In this document: piece after piece, positions 7,357 to 14,137 of the stretch
Layout of the letters: every line of letters starts with the position of its first letter
Numbering within the stretch: the stretch's first letter is position 1
Source of the DNA: Dichotomicrobium sp964466965
GTDB lineage: Bacteria > Pseudomonadota > Alphaproteobacteria > Rhizobiales > Rhodomicrobiaceae
Reading direction: 5' to 3'
DNA length: 14,137 nt
Assembly (NCBI GenBank): GCA_964466965.1
Contig: CAYXPZ010000060.1
Span: forward strand, 1 to 14,137
The notes under the pieces: generated by a model
Seen by the model: the letters and a program-made list of their open reading frames with translations, nothing else
Database searches by the model: none
Told to the model about the DNA's origin: nothing
Program-made: the position numbers and the translations under genes

Positions 7357-8619
7357 TTAAAAACGTTGCGGACTGAAAGGCGTGAGATCAATGGCCGCCG
7401 GTGCGGCCGTCAGAATATCCGAGATGAGCCGGCCTGTCGCTGCGCATTGCGTCAGACCCAGATGCCCATGACCGAAAGCGTAGACAATGCGCGGGCTTGC
7501 TTTTGAGCGCCCGATGACCGGCAGCGTGTCTGGCAGAGAGGGCCGGAAGCCCATCCATTGGACGCCGTTTTCGGTTTTAAGCCCCGGCAGAAAACGCGCC
7601 GCCTTGGTCAGCATCGCGTCGGCGCGCGCATAATTCGGCGCAAGCTCCAGCCCGCCGAGTTCCACCGCCCCGCCTACGCGCACGCCGGTTGAGAGCGGCG
7701 TAATGACGAAGCCATGGCTTGGGAACACGAGTTGGCGGCGCAGATCGAACGCGCTGGGCGGTAGCGTGGTGTTGTAGCCGCGTTCTGTCTCCAGCGGCAC
7801 CCGGTCGCCAAGCGGCGCGCTCAGGCGCTTTGACCATGCACCGGCGGCGATGACCGCTTGGTTGGCGAATGTGCTCTCGCGATCCGCGAAGTGAATCTGA
7901 ACGCCTTCGCTCTCCGGGTCGAGCGCTGTCACTTCGCCGCTTCGGAATGCGACGCCTCGCGCGCGAACAAAATCCGCGAGACGGCAGGCGAACTGATACG
8001 GTTCGTCGAGTGTCTCCCACCCCGGCACGTATGTTGCGGCGATGAAACGCGACGATAGACCCGGCTGCAACGCTGCCAGCTGCGCCCCGCGCACATGCGC
8101 AAACGCGATGCCTTCGGCCTCGCGCGCCCGCCAGCCCCATTCGGCGCGGCGAAACTCCGCTTCTGACTCATAAAGCTCCAGTGAACCGTCACGGCGTAGC
8201 GTGTCGCCCAGGCCCGCTTCGCCGATCATCCGGTGCATCTCTGAGCGCGCAAGCCGCATCAGCGCGCTCTGCGCCGCGATGCTCGCCTTGATCCGATCGG
8301 GCCAGCCCGCGCGCCAGAAGCGCAACAGCCACGGAGCGATCTGTAGCACGTAGTCCTGGCGGATTGTCAGCGGCCCGAGCGGGTCCATCAGCCATTTCGG
8401 CACTTGGCGTAGCGCACCGGTCGCTGCCAGCGGCAGAATATCGGAGAAGGCCAGCGCACTCTGGTTGGCGTAGCTGGCGCCCTGTGCGATCCCCTCACGG
8501 TCGTATACGACAACGCGCCGCCCCATCATCGAAAGGCGATGGGCGCAGGCCAGGCCGACGATGCCGGCTCCGACGATCGCGATGTCCACCACGGGATCTT
8601 GCTTCGGCGACGCGCTCAT
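7357..8619 (-). CDS. DadA-family FAD-dependent D-amino acid dehydrogenase
   Basis: This 420-residue flavoenzyme of the DAO superfamily would oxidise a D-amino or cyclic amino acid to an imine, passing electrons to the respiratory chain. The FAD dinucleotide motif GAGIVG is at 17-22, followed by the acidic strand end VVVYDREG. The DadA pattern SYANQSALAFSDILPLAA follows, and the C-terminal flavin-binding stretch is AFGHGHLGLTQCAATGRLISDIL-like (GHGHLGLT). Length agrees with DadA (about 420-430) and with single-subunit D-hydroxyproline dehydrogenases such as rhizobial HypO, which are in the same family. No other hydroxyproline genes are present, so the substrate stays open. The ATG at 8619 lacks a good ribosome site but overlaps the stop of a small upstream ORF (ATGA). 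The divergent neighbour is an OCD-family gene. Confidence 0.85.
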   Translation of the reverse strand: MSASPKQDPVVDIAIVGAGIVGLACAHRLSMMGRRVVVYDREGIAQGASYANQSALAFSDILPLAATGALRQVPKWLMDPLGPLTIRQDYVLQIAPWLLRFWRAGWPDRIKASIAAQSALMRLARSEMHRMIGEAGLGDTLRRDGSLELYESEAEFRRAEWGWRAREAEGIAFAHVRGAQLAALQPGLSSRFIAATYVPGWETLDEPYQFACRLADFVRARGVAFRSGEVTALDPESEGVQIHFADRESTFANQAVIAAGAWSKRLSAPLGDRVPLETERGYNTTLPPSAFDLRRQLVFPSHGFVITPLSTGVRVGGAVELGGLELAPNYARADAMLTKAARFLPGLKTENGVQWMGFRPSLPDTLPVIGRSKASPRIVYAFGHGHLGLTQCAATGRLISDILTAAPAAIDLTPFSPQRF

Positions 8620-8690
8620 CGTGCAGACACGGCATTCATGGCCATTTTTGCAAGCAGGACGCGCAGCACGGCTTGGCGATAGGTTGGCAT
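8616..8690 (-). CDS. Possible 24-residue leader ORF overlapping the dadA-like start
   Basis: A short ORF encodes MPTYRQAVLRVLLAK followed by MAMNAVSAR. It has the ribosome site GAGG eight bases before its ATG. Its TGA stop overlaps the ATG of the dadA-like gene as ATGA, and that gene lacks its own clear ribosome site. This arrangement fits translational coupling or a regulatory leader peptide. The peptide is basic with a short hydrophobic stretch and matches no family I know. The frame is open further upstream, but that part overlaps the divergent gene. A chance ORF is quite possible. Confidence 0.33.
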   Translation of the reverse strand: MPTYRQAVLRVLLAKMAMNAVSAR

Positions 8691-8807
8691 GCTTGGGTCC
8701 TCGCTGCGTCGCGTCGGCTTTGCAGTCAAAAGATGATTGCGCGTCAAGGTGTCACCCGGCGATGATGCCGCGCTCGCGGGTTTTAGCGCAATGACGCGGA
8801 GACGGCC

Positions 8808-9752
8808 ATGCGGATGATCGATAGCGCCGAGATGGAGAATAACGGGGACTGGCTGGCGCTCGTGGACGCGCTGGACCAGGCGCACCGCGGGCCGCGCGCG
8901 ATGCTTGAGGATCTGCTGATGCGCTCCGGCGAACAGAGCTGGCTGAACAGGGCGGCGTGGATCCCGGGCGACGCCCTGGGGCTGAAATCGGTCACCATTT
9001 TTCCGGGCAATCCTGAGAGGACGCCGCCGCTCGCCTCCATAAATGGCGTGATGATGGTTTTTGATGGCTGCACGGGTCAGATCGAAGCTGTGTTGGACGG
9101 CGCGGCGCTGACGGTCTGGAAAACCGTGGCGGATTCCGCTTTGGGCGTGAAGCAGCTCGCGCGGGCGGACAGCGCCTCACTCTTGATCGTCGGCGCAGGG
9201 ACCATTGCCCGGCGCACCGCAGAGGCGTTTCGCGCTGTTCGCCCAAGCCTCCGGCAAGTGAAACTCTGGAACCGCACGTGCGAGCGCGCGCAACAGGCGG
9301 TGGCTGCAATGGCGGAGCAGGGCATTTCGGCCGAAATCGCCGATGACCTGGAGTCAGCCGTGCGCGAGGCAGACATTGTGTCCTGCGCCACGATGAGCCT
9401 TGAACCGATCATCTGCGGGGCGTGGCTCAAGCCAGGCGCGCATCTCGACCTTATTGGCGCCTACCGCCCAGACATGCGCGAGGCGGATGATCTGGCGCTG
9501 AGACGGGCCCGGTTGTTCGTCGATGCCCGCGAGACGACGATCGGTGAAATCGGCGAACTCATCATCCCGATGGAGGCCGGCGTGATCAGCGCCAATGATG
9601 TACTGGGCGATCACTATGATCTGGCGCAGGGCAGCGCGGGCCGGACCAACGTGGACGACATCACCGTGTTCAAAAATGGCGGCGGCGCGCATCTCGATGT
9701 GATGACCGCGCGATTCTTCATGGCGCGGGTGGCGGCGGCCGGTGACGGTTGA
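8808..9752 (+). CDS. Ornithine cyclodeaminase / mu-crystallin (ketimine reductase) family protein
   Basis: This 314-residue protein belongs to the family that includes ornithine cyclodeaminase, Delta1-pyrroline-2-carboxylate and Delta1-piperideine-2-carboxylate reductases, and mu-crystallin. Visible family features are GLKSVTIFPGN with the conserved Lys60, the substrate-side stretch LDGAALTVWKT, the NAD(P)-binding GAGTIA at 129-134, GAYRPDMREADD, and the end motif TVFKNGGGAHLD. Family enzymes act in the cytoplasm on ornithine or on cyclic imines. Lys105 sits where many members carry an Arg that binds the substrate carboxylate (LTxxRT). I believe WKTxADSALG is typical of one alphaproteobacterial branch, so this is not a lesion. 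The ATG at 8808 follows CGGAGACGGCC. It is divergent from the DadA-like gene, which could make its imine substrate. The exact reaction is not assignable. Confidence 0.84.
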   Translation: MRMIDSAEMENNGDWLALVDALDQAHRGPRAMLEDLLMRSGEQSWLNRAAWIPGDALGLKSVTIFPGNPERTPPLASINGVMMVFDGCTGQIEAVLDGAALTVWKTVADSALGVKQLARADSASLLIVGAGTIARRTAEAFRAVRPSLRQVKLWNRTCERAQQAVAAMAEQGISAEIADDLESAVREADIVSCATMSLEPIICGAWLKPGAHLDLIGAYRPDMREADDLALRRARLFVDARETTIGEIGELIIPMEAGVISANDVLGDHYDLAQGSAGRTNVDDITVFKNGGGAHLDVMTARFFMARVAAAGDG

Positions 9753-9776
9753 TCGCGCAGGCGGGGCTGGCACCGA

Positions 9777-9858
9777 CTGCAATACCGCGCGCGGCGCACG
9801 CTGGAAAACGTCTGTCACAATTCCGCCGGGGCGATTGTGATGACAGCCAGTATTGCAG
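9777..9858. promoter_or_regulatory. Nested inverted repeats in the gap before cysJ
   Basis: An outer perfect 9-bp repeat, CTGCAATAC (9777-9785) and GTATTGCAG (9850-9858), encloses an inner hairpin. The inner stem is TCACAAT (9815-9821) with ATTGTGA (9834-9840), and inside it CGCC (9824-9827) pairs with GGCG (9830-9833). The outer arm is followed by ATTTTTAG. The structure lies 24 bp after the OCD-family stop and about 53 bp before the cysJ start. It could be a terminator for the upstream gene, a leader structure of cysJI, or paired operator sites. A weak -35/-10 pair (TTGTGA at 9835-9840, GATTTT at 9858-9863, spacing 17) overlaps it. Confidence 0.45.
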
Positions 9859-9911
9859 ATTTTTAGCCTCAACATTGCTGTGCAGCGCTGAACCCTGAGG
9901 CAAAGATTACG

Positions 9912-11759
9912 ATGGGCCACTACGCCAATATGCCGGAGGCCGCCGCGTTCGCGGGCCTGTTCGACCAAAAGCAGGCGCATGCCCTGAACGAGTTGCTGCC
10001 CACGCTCACGCAGGAACAGACGTTGTGGCTGAGCGGCTTTCTTGCTGGCCTCAGCCGGCAGGGGATCGCGGTCCCCGCGCAGGGGCCTGCCACGGGCGCG
10101 CCGGCAGCGGGCCCCAACGTCACGGTGCTCTACGCAACGGAAACCGGCAATGCCGCCGGCGTGGCCAAGCAGGCCGCCGAGCGTTTCACGGCCGCCGGGC
10201 TGGAGGCGCGCGCGGTCAACATGGCCGATTACAAACAGCGTGATCTCAAAAGCGAAACGCATGTCGTGATGGTTGCCGCCACGCATGGCGAGGGCGACCC
10301 GCCGGAGGGCGCGGCAGGATTTTTCGAGTTTTTGCAGGGGCGCAAGGCCCCGAAGCTCGACGGCGTGAAGTTCGCCGTGCTGTCGCTTGGCGACACCAGC
10401 TATGTGCATTTCTGCGAAGCGGGCAAGGTGCTGGACCGGCGCTTCGAGGAGCTGGGCGGCGCGCGCATCGCCGAGCGGGTGGATTGCGACGTCGATTACG
10501 AGGATGCGGCAGAATCGTGGATCGCGGAACTCAGCGAGATGCTGGCCGCCGATGCGCCCGCGCACGCTGCTGAAGCCACGGCCGCCGCGCCATCCGGACT
10601 TGCTGCTTTCGGCCTTGCGCCCGCGCCATCGGCTCCAGTGCATTCGCGCAAGAACCCGTTTGAGGCCGAAGTGCTGGACAGCGTCCGGCTGAACGGGCGC
10701 TATTCCGACAAGCAAACCCAGCACATCGAGCTGTCGCTGGAAGGCTCCGGCTTGAAATTCCAGCCTGGGGATAGTCTCGGCGTGCTCGCCAGCAACGACG
10801 AGGCATTGGTTGATGAAATCGTGGAGACGCTCGGGTTTGCGCCCGATACCCCCGTCAAGCCAAACGGTGCGGACAAGCCGGTGGCTGAGGCGCTGCGCGA
10901 TGATCTTGAACTCACCATGCTGACCCCCGGGTTTCTGAAAGCCTATGGGGCAGCGAGCGGTGCGGATGAGCTCGCCGACCTCACACGCGAGGGCAACGAG
11001 GCAGCCCTGCAAGCGTTCCTCAAAGAACATCAGGTCGCAGATGTCGTCGCGCGCTGGCCCGCCCCCGGCCTCGACGCCGCGACCTTCACCGGAATGCTGC
11101 GCAAGCTCCAGCCAAGGCTTTATTCCATCGCGTCCAGCCAGGTGGCACTGCCGGATGAGGTGCATCTGACGGTGGGCGTCACGCGCACGACGCCTGCCGG
11201 TCGGGGGCGTTATGGCGTTGCCAGCACTTTCCTCGCCGACCGTCGCGCCCCGGGCGATCAGATCCGTGTGTATGTCAGCGAAAACGAGAACTTCCGCCTG
11301 CCCGAAGACCCGGACCAGCCGCTGATCATGATCGGGCCGGGCACGGGCGTTGCCCCGTTCCGCGCCTTCATGCAGGAGCGAGAGGAAATGGGCGCGCAAG
11401 GCAAGAGCTGGCTGTTCTTCGGCGACCGGCGCTTCCGCGAGGATTTCCTCTATCAAACCGAGTGGCAGAAATGGCTTAAGGATGGTGTGCTCACGCGCAT
11501 GGATGTCGCGTTCTCGCGCGATCAGGCGAAGAAGATCTATGTGCAGGACCGGTTGCGCGAGAAGGCCAGCGAGGTCTATGCGTGGATCCGCGACGGCGCG
11601 GCCATCTATGTCTGCGGCGACGCGGAGAGCATGGCCCCAGCCGTGCATGATGCGCTGGCGGGCATCCTGCAGGAGCAGGGCGGCTATTCGGTCGAAGACG
11701 CTGAGGCGCACCTGAAGCAGATGCAGCGCGAGCGCCGCTATCAACGCGACGTTTATTGA
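9912..11759 (+). CDS. cysJ: Assimilatory NADPH-sulfite reductase, flavoprotein subunit CysJ
   Basis: This 615-residue diflavin reductase passes electrons from NADPH through FAD and FMN to the siroheme subunit. An N-terminal segment of about 60 residues (FAGLFDQKQAHALNELL, LTQEQTLWLSGFLAGL) is typical of CysJ. The flavodoxin domain follows from about 69, with the FMN loop ATETGNA at 75-81 and THGEGDPPEGA. A proline/alanine-rich linker (about 215-245) leads into the FAD domain with RLYSIASS from 402. The NADPH domain has GPGTGVAP at 475-482 and FFGDRRFREDFLY. It ends in RRYQRDVY, the usual CysJ terminus. Length matches E. coli CysJ (599) plus the linker. The ATG at 9912 has CTGAGG upstream. The cysI gene begins 8 bp after the stop, so the two are one operon. 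Confidence 0.95.
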   Translation: MGHYANMPEAAAFAGLFDQKQAHALNELLPTLTQEQTLWLSGFLAGLSRQGIAVPAQGPATGAPAAGPNVTVLYATETGNAAGVAKQAAERFTAAGLEARAVNMADYKQRDLKSETHVVMVAATHGEGDPPEGAAGFFEFLQGRKAPKLDGVKFAVLSLGDTSYVHFCEAGKVLDRRFEELGGARIAERVDCDVDYEDAAESWIAELSEMLAADAPAHAAEATAAAPSGLAAFGLAPAPSAPVHSRKNPFEAEVLDSVRLNGRYSDKQTQHIELSLEGSGLKFQPGDSLGVLASNDEALVDEIVETLGFAPDTPVKPNGADKPVAEALRDDLELTMLTPGFLKAYGAASGADELADLTREGNEAALQAFLKEHQVADVVARWPAPGLDAATFTGMLRKLQPRLYSIASSQVALPDEVHLTVGVTRTTPAGRGRYGVASTFLADRRAPGDQIRVYVSENENFRLPEDPDQPLIMIGPGTGVAPFRAFMQEREEMGAQGKSWLFFGDRRFREDFLYQTEWQKWLKDGVLTRMDVAFSRDQAKKIYVQDRLREKASEVYAWIRDGAAIYVCGDAESMAPAVHDALAGILQEQGGYSVEDAEAHLKQMQRERRYQRDVY

Positions 11760-11767
11760 GGGACAGA

Positions 11768-13549
11768 ATGAGCAAGGCAGCCGAGCGCCACAAGATCGAC
11801 CGCAGCGTCGACCGCTCGCAACCGGTTGAAAAACTGCATCCAAACGAGCGCATCAAGTACGAAAGTGGATATCTGCGCGGCTCGCTGGTGCACAGCCTCG
11901 CCGAGCGCATCACCGGCGCGGTGCTGGAAGACGACCACCAGCTCACCAAGTTCCACGGCACCTATCAGCAGGACGACCGCGACCTGCGCGAGGAGCGCCG
12001 CCGCTCGAAGCTGGAGCCGGCCTACTCGTTCATGATCCGCGTGCGCCTGCCCGGCGGGGTGTGCCAGCCGGATCAGTGGCTCCAGCTCGACGAGCTGGCG
12101 CGCAACCACGCCAACAACACGCTGCGCTTGACCACGCGCCAGACCTTCCAGTTTCACGGCGTGCTGAAGCGCGACCTCGAAGCGACCATGCAGGGCATCC
12201 ATGACAGCCTGCTCGACACCATCGCGGCGTGCGGCGATGTGAATCGCGGCGTAATGGCGACGCCGATCCCGGAGTTTTCCGCGCTCCACGCGCAGGTCTT
12301 CCCGATCGCGAAGGAGGTGAGCGAGCACCTGCTGCCCGGCACCCGCGCCTATCACGAGATCTGGCTTAACGAGCAGCCGGTCTATCAGGGCGACAAGGAA
12401 GACGAGGTCGAGCCGGTCTATGGGCGCACCTATCTGCCGCGCAAGTTCAAGATCGGCTTTGCCATCCCGCCGGTGAACGATGTTGACGTGTTCACGCAGG
12501 ATATCGGCTTCATCGCGATTGCGGACGGCGATGATCTCGCAGGCTTCAACGTCGCGGTCGGCGGCGGCATGGGCCGCACCGACAATGAGCCGTCAACTTA
12601 TCCGCGGCTCGGCGACGTGATCGGCTTCATTCCCGCGGATAAGGCCGTGGAGGTGGCGGAAAAGATCGTCACCATCCAGCGCGATTTCGGCAACCGCGTC
12701 GACCGCAAGGTTGCGCGCATGAAATACACCATCGACCGCAACGGGCTGGACTGGTTCGTCGATGAGCTGGAACAGCGGTTGGGCTGGAAGCTGCAACCCG
12801 CGCGCGACTATCACTTTGACACCAGCACCGATCGCTTCGGCTGGAGCAAGAATGCCGACGGCTCATGGAATTACACCGCTTTCATAGAGAATGGCCGCGT
12901 TAAGGACGACGGCCCACATCAGGTGATGACTGGCATCCGAGAGATCGCGACGATCCATAAGGGCGATCTGCGCATCACGCCAAACCAGAACCTGATCATC
13001 GCCTGCATACCGCCCCGGCGGAAGCCGAAGATCAAGAAGCTGCTTGAACAGCACGGCATCATCGACGCCTCCGAGCGCAGCACGCTGCGGCGTCATTCTA
13101 TGGCCTGCGTTGCGTTCCCGACTTGCGGGCTGGCGATGGCCGAGAGCGAGCGGTATTTGCCGTCTCTGATTACCAAAGTGGAAGGGTTGCTCGACGAGGC
13201 GGGCCTCGGCGACGCGGGCATCGTGATCCGCATGAGCGGCTGCAACAATGGCTGTTCGCGCCCCTATGTCGCCGAGGTCGGCTTTTCGGGCCGTGCGCCG
13301 GGCAAATATAACATGTATCTGGGCGGTGGCTATTATGGGCAACGGCTCGCCAGGCCCTATCTTGAGAATGTCGGCGAGGAAACGATCCTGGAGACGCTAA
13401 GGCCCATGCTTGCGGCTTATGCCAACGATCGCGAGGAGGGCGAGGCGTTCGGCGATTTCGTCATCCGTAAGGGCTATGTCGCCGCCGTCCACCACGGCAC
13501 CGATTTCAACGAGAAAGTCGCGCCTGTGGCCGAAGGGCCAGCAGGCTAA
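11768..13549 (+). CDS. cysI: Assimilatory sulfite reductase, siroheme/4Fe-4S subunit CysI
   Basis: This 593-residue protein carries out the six-electron reduction of sulfite to sulfide for cysteine synthesis, with CysJ as electron donor. The 4Fe-4S and siroheme ligands are Cys447, Cys453, Cys492 and Cys496 (CVAFPTC and CNNGC). Sulfite-contacting basic residues of the family are recognisable in RLTTRQTFQFHG, GDVNRGVMATP and LPRKFKIGF. The N-terminus (HKIDRSVDRSQPVEKLHPNERIK region) and the early ESGYLRGSL match CysI and not nitrite reductase. The ATG at 11768 is chosen because GAGGGA lies just before it; a TTG at 11756 is also in frame but inside the cysJ end. CNNGC replaces the commoner CPNGC, with both cysteines intact. 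It should form the alpha8-beta4 type complex with CysJ. Confidence 0.95.
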   Translation: MSKAAERHKIDRSVDRSQPVEKLHPNERIKYESGYLRGSLVHSLAERITGAVLEDDHQLTKFHGTYQQDDRDLREERRRSKLEPAYSFMIRVRLPGGVCQPDQWLQLDELARNHANNTLRLTTRQTFQFHGVLKRDLEATMQGIHDSLLDTIAACGDVNRGVMATPIPEFSALHAQVFPIAKEVSEHLLPGTRAYHEIWLNEQPVYQGDKEDEVEPVYGRTYLPRKFKIGFAIPPVNDVDVFTQDIGFIAIADGDDLAGFNVAVGGGMGRTDNEPSTYPRLGDVIGFIPADKAVEVAEKIVTIQRDFGNRVDRKVARMKYTIDRNGLDWFVDELEQRLGWKLQPARDYHFDTSTDRFGWSKNADGSWNYTAFIENGRVKDDGPHQVMTGIREIATIHKGDLRITPNQNLIIACIPPRRKPKIKKLLEQHGIIDASERSTLRRHSMACVAFPTCGLAMAESERYLPSLITKVEGLLDEAGLGDAGIVIRMSGCNNGCSRPYVAEVGFSGRAPGKYNMYLGGGYYGQRLARPYLENVGEETILETLRPMLAAYANDREEGEAFGDFVIRKGYVAAVHHGTDFNEKVAPVAEGPAG

Positions 13550-13592
13550 TTTCGGTCCATGCGCAAGCGCAGCGAGGCGACACCGCCCGTGA

Positions 13593-13988
13593 TCAGAGCA
13601 GGGCGGCGTAGAGTAGAATGGCGCCCGCGGCGGCGATCAGACTTGCGATAATCCGTCCGGCGGAGGCGGATGGCGCCAGCCGGGCGAAAAAACCGATGAA
13701 CGGCCGTCGCAACGCCAGCATCAGCACACCCTCGATGAGCGCGGCCCAGCCGATCAAGGACACAAAGATCCCAAGCGGCGTATCCCAACGGTTATGCACC
13801 GCCACGATCGCCGCGCCGATGGCGAAGGCCAAAATGCCCGCCACATAGCCCAGCGCTGGGCTGGCCGCGATCTCCCGGATGACCTTGGACCACACGTCGC
13901 GATCACTCAACATGCCAGCGCCGCCGGCCAGCATGTACAGGCCGATGAGTGCCGCGAGCAATTCTGTAGCGGAATAATAGGCGATCAT
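13593..13988 (-). CDS. Hypothetical four-helix membrane protein
   Basis: This encodes 131 residues with four hydrophobic segments: about 6-27 (TELLAALIGLYMLAGGAGML), 43-64, 72-92 (GIFVSLIGWAALIEGVLML) and 108-131. A charged stretch, SDRDVWSKVIREI, separates the first two, and the loop NRWDTP lies between the second and third. I do not recognise the family; the pattern is that of small uncharacterised inner-membrane proteins. The ATG at 13988 is preferred, with GGGAAAAGGG upstream. A TTG at 14036 would add 16 polar residues with no clear ribosome site. It converges on cysI with a 43-bp gap in which I saw no strong terminator. The repeat element at 14051-14127 lies just upstream of it. Confidence 0.62.
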   Translation of the reverse strand: MIAYYSATELLAALIGLYMLAGGAGMLSDRDVWSKVIREIAASPALGYVAGILAFAIGAAIVAVHNRWDTPLGIFVSLIGWAALIEGVLMLALRRPFIGFFARLAPSASAGRIIASLIAAAGAILLYAALL

Positions 13989-14050
13989 GCCCTTTTCCCG
14001 GTTGTGCAACGCCCTGTCCAGCGACGGGCTGTCCAACGATACCTGAACAG

Positions 14051-14127
14051 CTAGTGGTCCGATTCAGACATTTGCCTCCCTGTGCAGCACCCGCCCGAGC
14101 AAATGTCTGAATCACAAGGACCACTAG
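14051..14127. repeat. 77-bp inverted-repeat element (MITE-like or fused IS ends)
   Basis: The left arm (14051-14074) and right arm (14100-14127) are complementary over 24 bp, interrupted only by four extra bases (complement TTGT) in the right arm. The outer part CTAGTGGTCC is perfect over 10 bp, and the inner part GATTCAGACATTTG is perfect over 14 bp. The spacer is 25 bp. Both ends carry CTAG, so a TA or CTAG target-site duplication is possible. There is no transposase. Such structure fits a miniature inverted-repeat element or an internally deleted insertion sequence; a large RNA hairpin is the alternative. Confidence 0.6.
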
Positions 14128-14137
14128 CAAGCTATTG

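Noticed and set aside
9766..9785. Second sigma-54 promoter (CTGGCACC then TGC) before cysJ
   Set aside because: The GG and GC are 8 bases apart instead of 10, and the -12 box is poor.
9354..11843. Open frame of 829 codons on the minus strand
   Set aside because: It lies antisense to cysJ and the end of the OCD gene. Its translation is Arg/His/Ala/Leu-rich with no domain, as expected of the mirror frame of a GC-rich gene.
13550..13592. Bidirectional terminator between cysI and the membrane protein gene
   Set aside because: Only a weak TGCGC/GCGCA hairpin is present, with no T run on either strand.
1..14137. CRISPR array, toxin-antitoxin, phage or defence genes
   Set aside because: No regularly spaced repeats and no matching proteins were seen. 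All sizeable genes are transport, redox or sulfur metabolism, or small membrane proteins.

Overview
The window is about 60% GC by eye, with tightly packed bacterial metabolic genes. It most resembles an alphaproteobacterium of the Hyphomicrobiales (Rhizobiales) type. The reasons are a complete AapJQMP-type general L-amino-acid ABC transporter with its rhizobial gene order, a small DUF6460-like membrane protein behind it, and the style of the DadA/ornithine-cyclodeaminase genes. I cannot name a genus. No phage, CRISPR or defence genes are visible.

Layout, left to right. Positions 1-193 are unassigned. A tRNA-Gln (CTG anticodon) lies on the minus strand at 194-267. Bases 268-357 hold nothing I can name. 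A minus-strand operon then runs from 4892 down to 358: aapJ (periplasmic binding protein), aapQ and aapM (permeases), aapP (ATPase), and a small two-helix membrane protein. A 336-bp divergent control region (4893-5228) separates aapJ from a plus-strand zinc-dependent alcohol dehydrogenase (5229-6353). This control region is rich in palindromes and holds a site that looks like a sigma-54 promoter facing aapJ. The dehydrogenase ends tail to tail, with an 11-bp overlap, against a minus-strand pair: a DadA-like FAD amino-acid dehydrogenase (8619-7357) followed by a membrane-anchored alpha/beta hydrolase (7311-6343). A possible 24-residue leader ORF overlaps the dadA-like start codon. Across a 188-bp divergent gap, an ornithine cyclodeaminase/ketimine reductase family gene reads rightward (8808-9752).

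A structured 159-bp gap with nested inverted repeats leads into cysJ-cysI (9912-13549), the flavoprotein and siroheme subunits of assimilatory NADPH-sulfite reductase. A small four-helix membrane protein converges from the minus strand (13988-13593). The window ends in a 77-bp inverted-repeat element (14051-14127) that looks like a MITE or a pair of fused insertion-sequence ends.

How the genes may work together: AapJQMP would import amino acids. The DadA-like enzyme would oxidise a D-amino or cyclic amino acid to an imine or 2-oxo acid. The OCD-family enzyme could reduce a cyclic imine or act on ornithine or a related compound. The dehydrogenase and hydrolase have open substrates. That grouping is an inference from adjacency and from an ATTGCGC-type motif seen in both divergent gaps. 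CysJI supplies sulfide for cysteine synthesis and need not be linked. I do not see a convincing new multi-gene system. The most unusual things are non-coding: the aapJ promoter region, the dadA leader ORF, the pre-cysJ hairpins and the terminal repeat element.
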